This document shows, piece by piece, positions 39,235 through 50,415 of a DNA stretch of 64,000 nt. Below the pieces are notes generated by a model. It had not been told where the DNA came from, did no database searches, and saw nothing but the letters and a program-made list of their open reading frames with translations. The stretch's first letter is position 1; each line of letters begins with the position of its first letter. The DNA lies in NCBI GenBank assembly GCA_947471745.1, contig CANJKZ010000541.1:124001-188000 (forward strand), given 5' to 3'. The stretch comes from Closterium sp. Naga37s-1. Taxonomy: Eukaryota; Streptophyta; Zygnematophyceae; Desmidiales; Closteriaceae. The position numbers and the translations under genes were made by a program.

Positions 39235-41075
39235 TCTTCTGCCACACCCTGCTGTTGATGGGCGTAGGGAAGAGAGATGAGCCGCTTGATTCCTCTTTCT
39301 GCCAAGTACTGCTTGAACCTCTGTAAGGTGTATTCTCCTCCCCCATCACACTCAAAGCTTTTCAGCTTAACTCCCGATTCCCGTTCTGCTACTGGGAGCC
39401 AGGCTACGAAGGCTTCGAAGGCCATGTCGCGGCTTGGAAGATTGAGATGCCAGACGTAACGAGTGGCGGCGTCGATGAACGTGATGGTGTAGTTGTATGC
39501 TTCTTGTCCAGGTTCGCGGTTGTACAGGATGTCGCTGTACACTTTCTCAAGTGGTGCGTAAGCTGGTGCGCTTGGGTTGTGGTGAGAAACGAAGGGCTGA
39601 TGCGGTAAGTCAGCTTCTGGACAGGTGAAGCAAGTTCCTCTCATTCGTCGAAGTTCTCTGCCGTCGGGTAAGAGTAGTGAATCTTTGTCAAGAACGCCTG
39701 CTCGTATCGTGTTGTTTAACGCCGTGTTGCTTGGATGTCCCATTCGTTTATGCCAGAGATCTTCGTCGGCGCGATGTCTGGGTGAGCGTCTGTACAGATC
39801 GGAGTTGGAATAAAAACTGGCGGTGAGATTCGCACTTCGGTGAACTTCTCGAGGAGTTGGATTCAGCTGCTGCGCAGGAGTCGGTGCGTTGTCGTCGTCG
39901 ATTGGGGCTGGTGCAGTTGAAGGATCCGCGATTGGTGTTGATGTTGCCTCTGCTGCTGCTGGTGTTGTCTCTGCTGCTGCCGATGTTGTCTCTGTTGCTG
40001 CCGATGTTGTCTCTGCTGCTGCCGATGTTGTCTCTGCTGCTGCCGATGTTATCTCTGCTGCTGCCGATGTTGTCTCTGCTGCTGCCGAGTGTTGAATTGT
40101 TGCTAATGCTCTTGTTCGTTCTGCCTCAGGAATGGTGTGCGAGTACCAGAAGCCTTCGGGACTGAAGTCGGGGTCAAGATCTGGTGGGTGTGTCCAGGAG
40201 GTGAAGGTGACGATTCCGTCGCTGTCGGCGGTGCCTAAATCTGGAACGAAGTCGAGGACGAACACGTTGTTCTTCAGCACGGCCTTGCCGATATAAAGGC
40301 CTCCTCTCCCGTGGTACAGCTTGAACTCCTGTGTTGTGCTGTCTGCTTCGAGGTGGATGCCTTTCGCCATCAGCTGGCTGACGCTCAGTAAGTTGTAGCC
40401 GAGTCCCTCCGCGATTAAGACCTTTGACATCTGCAGTATAACGTTTGTCTCCCTTGACTGAAGTTGAACCACGCCTTGTCGTCGTGTGCGCAGGTTCTGA
40501 TTGTTGGCGACGGTAATGACGACTTCACGTTGAAGTTGGTGCTCGCGCTGAACGAAACGTCCCGAAGAGCACATGTGCTGGCCGCAGCAACTGTCCAGGA
40601 ACCAGGTATCTTTCCCGGACGGCTCACTCTGAGCGATAGCTGCAAATGTCGGATTTGGCTCCAGTGTCTCGCGGCGAGGAGTGCGTTCTTCGAGTTGTTC
40701 TTCTGGTGAGTAGTAAGGTGGTGATTCGGTGATGCAGGAGTCTGACAATCTTGTCATGCAACTGACGATGTTTCTTGCTCCTTGTGCAGATTGTGTTGAT
40801 GACGATATTGTTGAGGACTGTAGTTGACTTGTGGGGTTTGCTTGCGTGGACGCTACTTGACTGCTCGAAGGACGAAGTTGGCGCTGCGACGATGTTGACT
40901 GCTGTCGATTCGGGCAGTGTGTGCGAGGGTGTCCTGAAGTCTTGCAGAGATGACAAAATGGAGGTACAGATTTTGGTTGATGCCGGTTGTTGTTGTTGTT
41001 GTAACGCCGTGGAATGTGAAACGCGAACTCAGGTACTGACGTTTTCTTCTTGTGCCGCTCTTCTTGCAGGTCCAT
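39235..41075 (-). CDS. pol: Zinc knuckle, protease and integrase core of element C
   Basis: Knuckle CHLCKTSGHPRTHC; protease KDTWFLDSCCGQHMCSSGR and VLIAEGLGYNLLSVSQLMAK; a spacer with Ala/Glu/Thr repeats (24-bp unit, about 39950-40090); GAG-pre-integrase WHKRMGHPSNTALNNTIRAG with CFTCPEADLPHQP; integrase FIDAATRYVWHLN, FECDGGGEYTLQ and YAHQQQGVAE. A 1-base loss close to 39240 ends the frame. Confidence 0.88.
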
Positions 41076-42071
41076 GTCTTGTTGCTCGGCGTGAATTTAG
41101 GCGCAGAGTGCTGCTTCGGAGATCTTCCCGTGAGCTCGGAGTATGGCGCGAGTGGAGCGCCAGTGTGGACCAAGACCGCCGATAACAACCGTGACGAACG
41201 TGTCTTCTGATATCGATCCTCCGCATTGAAGGAGTTTGTCTCGCAATTCGCGGCAGCGACTAATATACGCCATCCCCTTTTCGCCCGGTTTCATTTCCAC
41301 TGTTGTCAGTTGTGCCATTAACCGACTCTGATTGACGCTGTCTGTTGCCTGATACAGGTTCTTCAAGTGACTGTACGCGAGCTCGGCGGAGTTGCCGTAT
41401 CCCCGATAAGACCGGATGTTCTGCTGTTGGGTTGGCGTGACGTTGCGTAGTAGAATTGTGTACGCCATCATTGACTGATAGGTGTACTGCTGCTTGTCAT
41501 ATTGTGTCCCGTGTGTTGGGTATGGCAGGGACCCGTCGAAGAAGCCAAGAATCTGCGCGCCTTCCATCATCAGCTCAAATTCGAATGACCAGGTAAAGAA
41601 GTCCTTTCCGTCGAACGGTCTTGATGTCTGCAGTTTCAGGACGTGTGCAAACTGCGACTAAACTTGAAGTGCGTCCAATGTCTTCTCTTGCTCAGGTGAA
41701 GTCTGCTGGCGCGGCATGAAGCTGACTGAACCACGCTGAGGTTCATACGGGGCGAAGGTAGGTTGCTGCTGGTTTCCGCGCGCATAGGATGAACCATCAA
41801 GGCTCATGGGCGTGACGTCGTTGTTGTTGTTGCTAATGTTTGATTGCGCAGGTGCTGTTTGTTGATGTTGCTCGTAGAAGGACATGAAGGAGAAGAATTT
41901 CTCCATCATGCTTGGGTCGAATCCCGTAGCTTGATTTGCAAGAGTTTCAGTAGACGTAGCTGCCGATCTTGTCGCTGTGCCTTTCTCTGTCTGCAGGCCA
42001 GAGGCAGGAGGTGGAGTAGGAGTAGTACCGGGAGAGTCGTTAGAAGAGCTTCTCTCCTTCTGTGTTGCCAT
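41076..42071 (-). pseudogene. gag: Gag of element C (two in-frame stops)
   Basis: Starts MATQKERSSSNDSPGTTPTP. A Gln/Asn-rich N terminus, TAG at about 41658-41660 (41681-41661 still gag), then SQFAHVLKLQTSRPFDGKDF, MMEGAQILGFFDGSLPYPTH, SAELAYSHLKNLYQATDSVN and CRELRDKLLQCGGSISEDTF, the UBN2 core. TAA at 41097-41099 separates it from the downstream frame, which is the same one. Confidence 0.82.
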
Positions 42072-42120
42072 GCCTTCTGATGTTGTAGGTGTCTTGATAG
42101 TAGTTCAGTTTGCCCTGATA

Positions 42121-42132
42121 GCTCTCATACCA
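42121..42132 (-). other. Primer binding site of element C
   Basis: Minus strand TGGTATGAGAGC adjacent to the LTR, one base different from the common TGGTATCAGAGC. Confidence 0.85.
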
Positions 42133-42576
42133 TGTTGGGCTGAGAAAAGCACTTAGGATCTTTGCAGGACTAAACTCTGGATAGGAATGTTGTAATAGCG
42201 GAAGCGTTTAATGATAAGTCTGTGAACCACCTTGCGCTGATATGTGAGGGCAAGTTGATTGATTGAAGCAAAGAGATACAAGGTTTTATATGAGTACAAG
42301 GAATACGAAGAGATATAGTAAATAACCGTTTTACTATTGCTGTTGCGGTTCGATACAGTGACGACTCGGGCAACTGCTCAATAGCGAGTCAGTTGTTTGT
42401 CCTTGCTGTCGCGCTGTACTTGTCAGGTCAAAGGTCGCTGACCTTTGACTTTCGCGTAACCTCCAGCAGTTGCTCAACCTCCGAGGGTTGACTCGCCGAT
42501 GCTTCACTTGTGTTTCGCTTCGTTTATGACATAGTGCTTCGACACGACAGAAGCGCTAAATTACTTGTTTCCAACA
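42133..42576 (-). repeat. 5' LTR of element C
   Basis: 444 bp, near-identical to 36467-36911; flanked by CTATT at 42577. Confidence 0.9.
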
Positions 42577-43026
42577 CTATTGTCATTGGTGTATCCATCC
42601 TTGAGCAACACCAGGACGTCGCTTGCATTGGTCAATTCAAACAGCCGATATTCAGATTTGTACCGTATTCTCCCGGACAAAACACCCGGGGGTATTATGA
42701 TAACCACAGGGAAAAAAGGGGGGGGTCCTCTCAACGGAAAATCCTATATAATACCCGGGTGGTTACATATGGCATATTTTAGTGTAAGAGAATTTTTTAA
42801 TTAGACAATTTGGGTGTTCAATGGTCGTTTTAACATCACAGTTTGAGGCGAGAATGTGAGTTTCACCTCTCGGGCCACTTGCAGCCAGGGCCTCAGAAGT
42901 CAGCGAAAAAAGGCTGATTTAGGTAAAAAAGGCTGAGATCTCAAACCTTTTTTAGAACTGAGGCTGATTTTTCAGCAATTTGTTGAAAAGAAACATGAAA
43001 TTTTATTAGATTTGAAGTGTAGAATG
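42577..43026. other. Spacer between element C and the solo LTR
   Basis: Includes CCCGGGGGTATTATGATAACC...TATAATACCCGGGTGGTTA (about 42680-42775), an imperfect inverted pair around a G-run, and, from about 42890, GGCTGATTT/TTTTCAGC words that resume at 50420 beyond the solo LTR. No gene. Confidence 0.45.
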
Positions 43027-43109
43027 TGTTGGAAACAATCGATCTTAAGCGCCTCTGTCGTGTCGAAACACTAAGGCACAAACGAAGCGAAGCATATCGA
43101 AGCACCGGC
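43027..43109 (+). repeat. Solo LTR of family C, left piece
   Basis: TGTTGGAAACAATCG... is the end of the family C LTR in opposite orientation to element C. Its continuation is at 50072. The left flank GAATG matches AAATG after the right piece at four of five positions. Confidence 0.85.
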
Positions 43110-43251
43110 TGTCAAAACATATTGTTATGTTCTTACTCTAGGTTGTGTAGGGTCACACCTTAGAGGGTACAACCCAACTCTCTCGACACTCTTGTACCCC
43201 CTCTCCCTCACCTAATCATCATTCCTCACCTAGCTACTAGTGAATCTAACA
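43110..43251 (+). repeat. 5' LTR of element D
   Basis: 142 bp, TGTCAAAACATATTG...GTGAATCTAACA, apparently identical to 49925-50066. Confidence 0.93.
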
Positions 43252-43265
43252 TGGTATTAAGAGCA
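43252..43265 (+). other. Primer binding site of element D
   Basis: TGGTATTAAGAGCA abuts the LTR, a diverged tRNA-Met-type site. Confidence 0.8.
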
Positions 43266-43444
43266 CAATGCTCCTTAGGACCGAATGTTTAAAAGGGCCC
43301 ACCACTACTATTTCGATCTACTGCCCGAGTCGCGCCCCTAGGAGAAACGCGAAATTCGAAACCGTGCTCTAGGCGAGACGGTTCCTTTTTCTGCCCTAGA
43401 CGCGATTTTCCTTCCTAGTCACGTGCGACCCCCCCTGACCGTGC

Positions 43445-44675
43445 CTTAGCTGCCAGTACAGCCCGCGTAGGCCCGTCGCGAAGCCCGTACAGCCCGCGTA
43501 GGCCCGTCGTGAAGCCCGTACAGCCCGCGTAGGCCCGTTGCGAAGCCCGTACAGCCTGCGCCAGGCCGTCGCGCAGCCCGTACAGCCCACGTTAGGCCCG
43601 CACCCAGCTCGTAAAGCCCGCGCCAGGCCCGCACGCAGCCCTTACAGCCCGCGCCTGGCCCGCACGCGGCCCGTGTTACTGCTGCACTCGCTGTTGCTGC
43701 TACACTGCTGCGCCTGAACTGCTGCTGCAGTGCTGCTGCCGCCTGTACTGCCCTGAAACTGCTGCTGCTACTTGCTGCAGCTGCTCCTCCTTGCTGCTGC
43801 TGCTGCTACTTGCTGCAGCTGCTCCTCCTTGCTACTGCTGCTACAGCTAGCGCTACTCACTGCTGCTGCTACTGAAGCTAGTGCTGCTACAGCTAGTGCT
43901 ACTGCTGCTGCTGCTACTACCGCACTTGCTACAGCTGCTACTGACTGAAGCTACGGCTGCTACAGCTAGTGCTACTGCTGCAGCTCCTACTCCAACACTT
44001 GCTACAGCTACTATTGACTGAAGCTACTCCAGCTACAGCTAGTGCTACTGCTGCAGCTCCTACTCCAGCACTTACTGCAGCTGCTCCTGACTGAAGTTAC
44101 TGCTGCTACAGCTAGTACTACTGCTGCAGCTCCTACTACTTCACTTGCTACAGCTAGTGCTACTGCTGCAGCTCCTACTCCAGCACTTGCTACAGCTGCT
44201 CCTGACTGAAGCTACTGCTGCTTGACTGAAGCTACTGCTGCTATAGCTAGTACTACTGCTGCAGCTCCTACTACTTCACTTGCTACAGCTAGTGCTACTA
44301 CTGCAGCTCCTACTACTGCACTTGCTACAGCTAGTGCTACTGCTGCTCTGCCACTGTGTCCGAGCCGCGCCGCCCAGCCCGAGCTGTCACTGCTGCTGCT
44401 ACTGCAACTACTACTGCTATAGCTACTACTCGGTCTACTGCTGCTGCTGCTGCTGCTCGGTCTGCTGCTGCTGCCCGAGCCGCCCTGCTACTGCTGCTAC
44501 TGGAGGGAGTACTGCTGGGAGTGGTGGAGGTGCGGCCTCCCACCCCCACCGAACCGCCCTGCTGCTGTTACTACTGCTGCTGCTGCTACTTGTGCTACTG
44601 GGAGTGGAGGAGGTGCTGCTGGGAGTGTAGGAGGTGCTGCTGGCGCTGTAGGAGCTGGAGGTGCTGGACCTACTC
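43445..44675 (+). repeat. Simple-repeat block where gag should be
   Basis: 43450-43675: a roughly 30-bp unit, AGCCCGTACAGCCCGCGTAG, repeated about seven times. 43680-44670: CTGCTGCTAC, GCTACAGCTAGTGCTACTG and CTGCAGCTCCTAC units. Reads as Ala/Thr/Ser or poly-Cys/Leu in different frames; none is a gag. Confidence 0.85.
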
Positions 44676-44694
44676 CTGACAGTCACTGTCTGTC

Positions 44695-46430
44695 ATGGCC
44701 ACTTCCGCGGCAGTCGCTGCGGCCAGGGGTGGACAGCAGCGGGCACTGCTTCTCCCGGACGACCCCACCCCTCGGCAGCTTCGTGAGTGGGTTATTCAGC
44801 GAGGTCGTCCTGGTGGTGGAGGTTATCGTTCTGTTAAGACCGCTGCTCTTGGTGTTAGTGAGTCTGCTGCCACTCCAGGTGTTAGTCAATCTGCTGCCAC
44901 TCCAGGTGTTAGTGAGTCTGCTGCAGCTCTAGGTGCCCATGAGTCTACCGACGCTCTAGTTGCTAGTGCGTCTACTACCACAGGTCCTGCCTCAGCTGAG
45001 GTCTTGCACACTTTCACGCTTGACTACGGCGCGTCACGTTGCTTCTTCCGTGATTGCACCACAGTCACACCACTCACAGCACCTGTCCCAGTCTCACTGG
45101 CTGACCCCTCTGGGGGCCCAGTGGTTGCGAGAGCCTCCACGGTCCTCCCTTGTCCAGCAGTCCCCTCCGGCTCTTTGTCAGGTCTCCACCTCCCCACGTT
45201 CTCGACGAACTTGGTGAGCAACGCTGCCATTCAGGATGTCTGGGTTGATACCTTTATTCCTGGAGGGCAGCGTGTGGCGATCTGTACGTGCTCCCGGACT
45301 GGCCGTCACCTGGCTACGTTCACTCGACAGCCTGGGTCTAGTCTGTACACACTGACCACTGCGTCTGCACAGGTGGCTGAGTTTGGTCAGGTAGCTACGT
45401 CGATTCGAGCGTCTGCGTCAGGACAGTTAGCTGCGTCTTGCTCGTGCCGAGTACTCACGCACGAGACTCAGCGCTGGCACCACCGTCTTGGTCACCCCTC
45501 CCTGCAGCGTCTGCGCCGCATGCACTCCCGGCTCCTGGTCACTGGCCTCCCTGAGACCCTGCCCCCCCTCCCGCGCTCACTTGCGCCGCCGTGCCTTCCT
45601 TGCGTCGAGGGGCGGCAGCGCGCCGCTCCTCACTCCTCCGAGTTTCCTCCGACCACTGCTCCTCTGCAGACTCTCCACATGGACGTGTGGGGCCCGGCCC
45701 CCGTCGGTGGAACGGACCAGGAGCGCTACTTCCTGCTGGTGGTTGACGACTACACACGCTACACCACAGTCTTCCCCTTGCGGCGCAAGGCGGATGTCAA
45801 TGGTGTCTTGATCCCCTGGATCCGTGCTACTCGTCACCAGCTGCGCGAGCAGTTTCGGCGGGACTTTCCAGTCCTGCGTCTGCACTCTGACAGGGGTGGT
45901 GAGTTCTCCTCTGGCGTCCTTGAGACGTTCTGCCAGGATAAGGGCATCGCCCAGTCGTTCACGCTTCCGGCCTCTCCGCAGCAAAATGGGATCGCTGAGC
46001 GTCGCATTGGCCTGATCATGGAGGTTGCTCGTACCTCCATGATCCATGCGGCTGCTCCCCATTTCCTGTGGCCGTTTGCGGTCCGATACGCCGCGCATCA
46101 GCTCAACCTCTGGCCCCGTGTCTCAGCTCCAGAGACCTCGCCCACACTCCGTTGGACGGGACAGCCTGGTGATGCGTCGTCGTTTCGGGTCTGGGGCGCG
46201 CTCTCCCTTGTTCGCGATACCAAAGCGAGCAAGCTCTCCCCTCGCACTCTCCGCTGTGTCTTCCTCGGCTTCCCCACCGACGCTCCACCCTGGCAGTTCT
46301 ACCACCCTGCCTCGCGTCGTGTTCTGTCCTCTCAGGACGTCACCTTCGACGAGTCGGTCTGTTACTACCGACTTCACCCGCACGCGTCCCACCCGGTCCC
46401 TCTCGCGCCTCTCTTCCTGGTACCGATCCC
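44695..46430 (+). CDS. pol: Pol of element D, first part (protease, integrase)
   Basis: Opens MATSAAVAAARGGQQRALLL. Protease FTLDYGASRCFFRDCTTV has Tyr in place of Ser after the catalytic Asp (D-Y-G-A). GAG-pre-integrase RWHHRLGHPSLQRLRRMHSR with CLPCVEGR. Integrase TLHMDVWGPAP, VVDDYTRYTTVFPLRRK, RLHSDRGGEFSSG and SPQQNGIAERRIGL, all catalytic acids present. The frame is lost in GATCCCCCCCTCC (46426-46438); the raw ORF stops at 46509. Confidence 0.88.
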
Positions 46431-49400
46431 CCCCTCCGGTAGACCCCCTTCCCCCACAGGGTCCTGCTCCCTCAGGTGTGTCCCAGGTAGACCCACCCCC
46501 CTTGGATGAGCCAGTTGAGATCTCTTCTGACTCCTCTGACTCACCTGAGGGGGGTGACGCCGTCGCCGACGACACGGCGACCACTCGCCGCACTCCTCGC
46601 TTGGAGACCCCCCCGGGTTTCCCGCCACGGCCGTCTTCGCCGCCTCCGCAGCCTGCTGCTGTGGACTCTGGAGCTGAGACTACTGGAGCTGGGGCTGGGG
46701 GTGGTGATTCCGGGGGTGCCCGCTCTCCTTGTCTGGCTACACCCCCCGGGTTCCCACCTCTGCCGTCTTCGCTGCCTCTGCAGCCTGCTGCTGTGGACAC
46801 TGGAGCAGAGACTGAGGGTACTGAGCCTGGGGGTGCTGGGACTGAGGGTACTGAGCCTGGGGGTGCTGGGACTGAGGGTACTGAGCCTGGGGGTGCTGGG
46901 ACTGAGGGTACTGGACCTGAGGGTGCTGCGACTGAGGGTACTGAGCCTGCGAGTGCTGAGACCGAGGGTCCTGCCTCTGGGGGTACTACGAGTTCGGGTG
47001 CTGACTCTGGGGGTGCTGCGAGTCCTTCTGGTGTTGGTGTCGTCGGAGCTCCTACCGGAGGACCTGGAGCTACTGGTGCTGGAGGTCCTGGAGGTGCTGC
47101 TGGTGCTGGAGGTCCTGGAGGTGCTGGAGGTACTGGAGGTGCTGCTGGTGCTGGAGGTCGGGGAGCTGCAGGTGCTGCTGGTCCTGGTGGAGCTGCTGGT
47201 GCTGGAGGTACTGGAGGTGCTGCTGGTGCTGGAGGTCGTGGAGCTGCTGGTTCTGGAGGTACTGGAGGTACTGCTGGTGCTGGAGGTCGTGGAGCTGCTG
47301 GAGCTGCTGGTGCTGGAGGAGCTGGAGCTGCTGGGACTGGAGGTCCTGGAGGTGCTGGAGGTCCTGGTGGAGCTACTGGTGCTCTTCGCCACCTTCTCAG
47401 TCTTCAGCCAGGTGCTACTGGCTTCCCTGTGGCAGGTACTACTCCTCCGTTGCTGTGTCCACCGGCGGACCAGTCACAGCCGCCGCTGCTACCACACTCC
47501 CCACTGCCTGCTCCTGCTCCTTACACTGCGGTGTCAGAGTCCCTGACTGAGCGTCGAGAGCCTGAGACTCGTGCTTCCACCCCTGAGCGTCGAGAGCCTG
47601 AGTCTAGCTTTGACCTTGAGCCTGAGCCTAGAGCTGCTGTCCGTGCTCGTGTTCCTCGTGTTCGTCGTCAGCGTGCTCCGGCTGTCCCCGGCACTCACGA
47701 TATGACACTCCGTCCTTCCTCTATTTCTCAGCGTGTTGTCCTACCGTTACCTCCAGCGTCCTCTTTGCCTGACGTTGCTGACCCTCCGTCTGACCTTGCT
47801 CGTGCGTCCAGTCCGACTGTTACTCGCCTTCTTGCTACGGTTGTGACGGGCCCTACGTTCTCGTCTCCTGCTGCGTCTGCCCTAGTAGCTGAGCTCGTTG
47901 ACTTTGCTGCTGTGTACCGCCTCGACTACCTTGCGAGTCTTGTCTCCGACCCTGTCCCTGCCTGTCCTCCGTCCGTCGGGGGTGAGACTGCTCTTGGCTG
48001 CACTGCCCTTGGCTGTGACGTTCTTGAGGACAGACAGGAGGAGCTGGAGTGCCTTGCTGCCGCTTCACCCCATCACGCGACCATGCTGCTTGCCCCTGAG
48101 GGAGACCCGGATGGACTTGACATCCCCACCCCGCGCTCCTACAGGGAGGCGATTTCGGGTGAGTACTCCTCTCAGTGGCAGACAGCCATGGACGCAGAGA
48201 TGGCTTCCTGGAAGTCCACAGGCACCTACGTCGACGAGGTTCCCCCACCTGGGGCGAACATCGTCAGTGGCATGTGGATTTTCAGGGTGAAGCGGCCGCC
48301 GGGTTCTCCGCCTGCCTTCAAGGCACGTTACGTTGCTCGAGGCTTCAGTCAGCGTGAGGGGGTCGACTTCTTTCAGACCTTCTCTCCCACCCCGAAGATG
48401 ACCACTCTTCGGGTGTTGCTACACGTTGCAGCTCAGCGTGACTACGAGCTGCACTCCCTCGACTTCTCGACAGCTTTCTTGCAGGGTAGCCTTCACGAGG
48501 CCATCTGGTTGCACCGTCCACAGGGCTTCACTGGGTCGTTTCCTGAGGGTACCCAGTGGAGCCTACGGCGACCAGTGTACGGCTTGCGTCAGGCGCCCCG
48601 CGAGTGGCACGACACACTGAGGACGACACTTGCGGCTCTTGGGTTTGCTCCTTCGACTGCTGACCCGTCGCTGTTTCTACGCACCGACACTACTCTGCCG
48701 CCGTTCTACATCCTCGTGTACGTCGACGACTTGGTTTTTGCTACTGCTGACACTGAGGCACTGGCCCTAGTGAAGGCGGAGCTGCAGGAGAGACACACCT
48801 GCACTGACCTGGGTGAGCTGCGGAGCTATCTTGGCTTGCAGATCACCCGGGACAGACCACGGCGCACCATCACCCTGACTCAGTCACACATGGTGCACCA
48901 GGTCCTACAGCGCTTCCGCTTCACGTACTCCTCGCCACAGCCCACTCCTCTGGCTACCGGCCACTCACTCTCAGCTCCACCTTCGGACGAGTCCGTAGAG
49001 CCGAGTGGTCCGTACCCAGAGCTTGTGGGCTGCCTCATGTACCTGATGACGTGCACACGACCTGACCTCGCGTACCCTCTCAGCCTTCTGGCTCGCTACG
49101 TGGCACCCGGTAGGCACCGAAAGGTGCACTTTGATGCTGCGAAGAGGGTACTGCGTTACTTGTGCAGCACATCGGGCATGGGGCTCGTGCTTGGAGGACG
49201 GGGTTCGGTGGTCCTCACAGGACACTCTGACGCCTCTTGGGCCGACGACCAGGCGACTCAGCGTTCGTCACAGGGCTACACCTTCAGTCTTGGCGCTGGT
49301 TCTGTCTCGTGGAGGTCCACTCGTTCTTCTTCTGTGCTTGGTTCCAGTTGTGAGGTCGAGATCTACGCTGGGGCCATGGCTGCACAGGAGCTCCGCTGGC

Positions 49401-49702
49401 TGACCTACCTGCTGACCGACTTGGGGGAGCGGCCTCGTTCTCCTCCAGTTCTGTACGTCGACAACAAGGCAATGCTTGCCTTGTGTCGCGAGCAGAGACT
49501 GGAGCACAGAACGAAGCACATTGCTCTGCGCTACTTCCTTGCGCGTGAGCTGCAGCAGCGTGGTCAGCTGCGCCTTGCTTTCGTGGCCTCTCGGGCCAAC
49601 ACTGCTGATGTCTTCACCAAGGCCCTTGGGGCTGGTGATCATCAGCGTTTCTGCACTGCTCTTGGGCTTGTGCCCACTCTGCCTCACCTGCTGGTTGCTT
49701 GA
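46431..49702 (+). CDS. pol: Pol of element D, second part (linker, RT, RNase H)
   Basis: Open from well upstream of the frameshift to TGA at 49700-49702. Linker with Gly/Ala/Thr-rich 5-10 residue repeats (46800-47390; GGAGTEGTEP units, then GAAGAGG units). RT: SGMWIFRVKRPPGSPPAFKA, LDFSTAFLQGSLHEAIW, RRPVYGLRQAPREWHD, ILVYVDDLVFATA. RNase H: VVLTGHSDASWADDQATQRS, SWRSTRSSSVLGSSCEVEIY, HRTKHIALRYFLARELQQRG and NTADVFTKALGAGDHQRF. No stop codon in the catalytic domains. Confidence 0.9.
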
Positions 49703-49924
49703 CTTGCTCTTGTTATACACTGCTATATATATCTTTATACCTGCATGTTTACTGCCTTGCTATTATAAATCTGCATGTGAACTGGCCTTGTGGCCGCCTG
49801 CTTGTGCTCAGATTGTGTGGTGTCCTTGAGATCCACCCTGGGCTTTGCCTTGCTTGTTCTGTTGCTTGACTGGTCTTGTGACCACTGTTAGGTTTGGCTA
49901 TCCCCTACTTCACCTATGGGGGTG

Positions 49925-50066
49925 TGTCAAAACATATTGTTATGTTCTTACTCTAGGTTGTGTAGGGTCACACCTTAGAGGGTACAACCCAACTCTCTCG
50001 ACACTCTTGTACCCCCTCTCCCTCACCTAATCATCATTCCTCACCTAGCTACTAGTGAATCTAACA
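49925..50066 (+). repeat. 3' LTR of element D
   Basis: 142 bp, preceded by the purine tract CCTATGGGGGTG and followed by CCGGC. Confidence 0.93.
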
Positions 50067-50071
50067 CCGGC

Positions 50072-50415
50072 GAGTCAACCCTCGGAGGTTGAAAGTAACT
50101 GTTGGAGGTTACGCGAAAGTCAAAGGTCAGCGACCTTTGACCTGACAAAGTACAGCGCGACAGCTAGGACACACAACTGACTCGCTACAGAGCAGTTGCC
50201 CGAGTCGTCACTGTATCGAACCGCAACAGCAACAGTAAAACAATTATAACTGTACCTCTTCATATTCCTTGTACTCTTATATATGATCTTGTATCTCTTT
50301 GTTTTAATCAATCTACTTTGCCCTCACATACTAGCGCAAGGTGGTTCAACTACTTCATTAAAGCTTCCGCTATTACATCAGTCCTACCCAGAGTTCACCC
50401 CTTCTCAGCCCAACA
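50072..50415 (+). repeat. Solo LTR of family C, right piece
   Basis: Continues from 43109: GAGTCAACCCTCGGAGGTTG..., the palindromic TCAAAGGTCAGCGACCTTTGA and the terminus CTTCTCAGCCCAACA. With the left piece it totals about 430 bp, close to element C's 445. Confidence 0.87.

Larger units (their letters stand above)
36467..42576 (-). mobile_element. Copia element C, full length, minus strand
   Basis: 6,110 bp between CTATT duplications (36462-36466, 42577-42581). LTRs 445 bp (36467-36911) and 444 bp (42133-42576), about six differences, so a recent insertion. The primer site on the minus strand is TGGTATGAGAGC (42132-42121). Domains in minus-strand order: gag, CCHC knuckle, protease, integrase, RT, RNase H. 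Coding lesions: in-frame stops at about 41660, 41099 and 38769, and one frameshift near 39240. The protease motif is LDSCCGQHM as in element B, so B and C are one lineage, distinct from A and D. Confidence 0.9.
43110..50066 (+). mobile_element. Copia element D, youngest insertion, gag not found
   Basis: 6,957 bp between perfect CCGGC duplications (43105-43109, 50067-50071), inserted in the solo LTR of family C. The 142-bp LTRs (43110-43251, 49925-50066) look identical. Primer site TGGTATTAAGAGCA at 43252. Pol contains protease, integrase, RT and RNase H with a single frameshift in a C run near 46430. The 1.44 kb between primer site and pol is simple repeat, with no capsid ORF. If the frameshift is an assembly error, pol is intact; movement would still require a gag protein from elsewhere. 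Confidence 0.9.

Noticed and set aside
35921..42790. Element C inserted inside one larger miniature element, using the inverted GTACCGTATT words at 36360 and 42660
   Set aside because: The words are in opposite orientation and about 80-100 bp from element C's ends, so they might be two separate copies; termini and duplications could not be shown.
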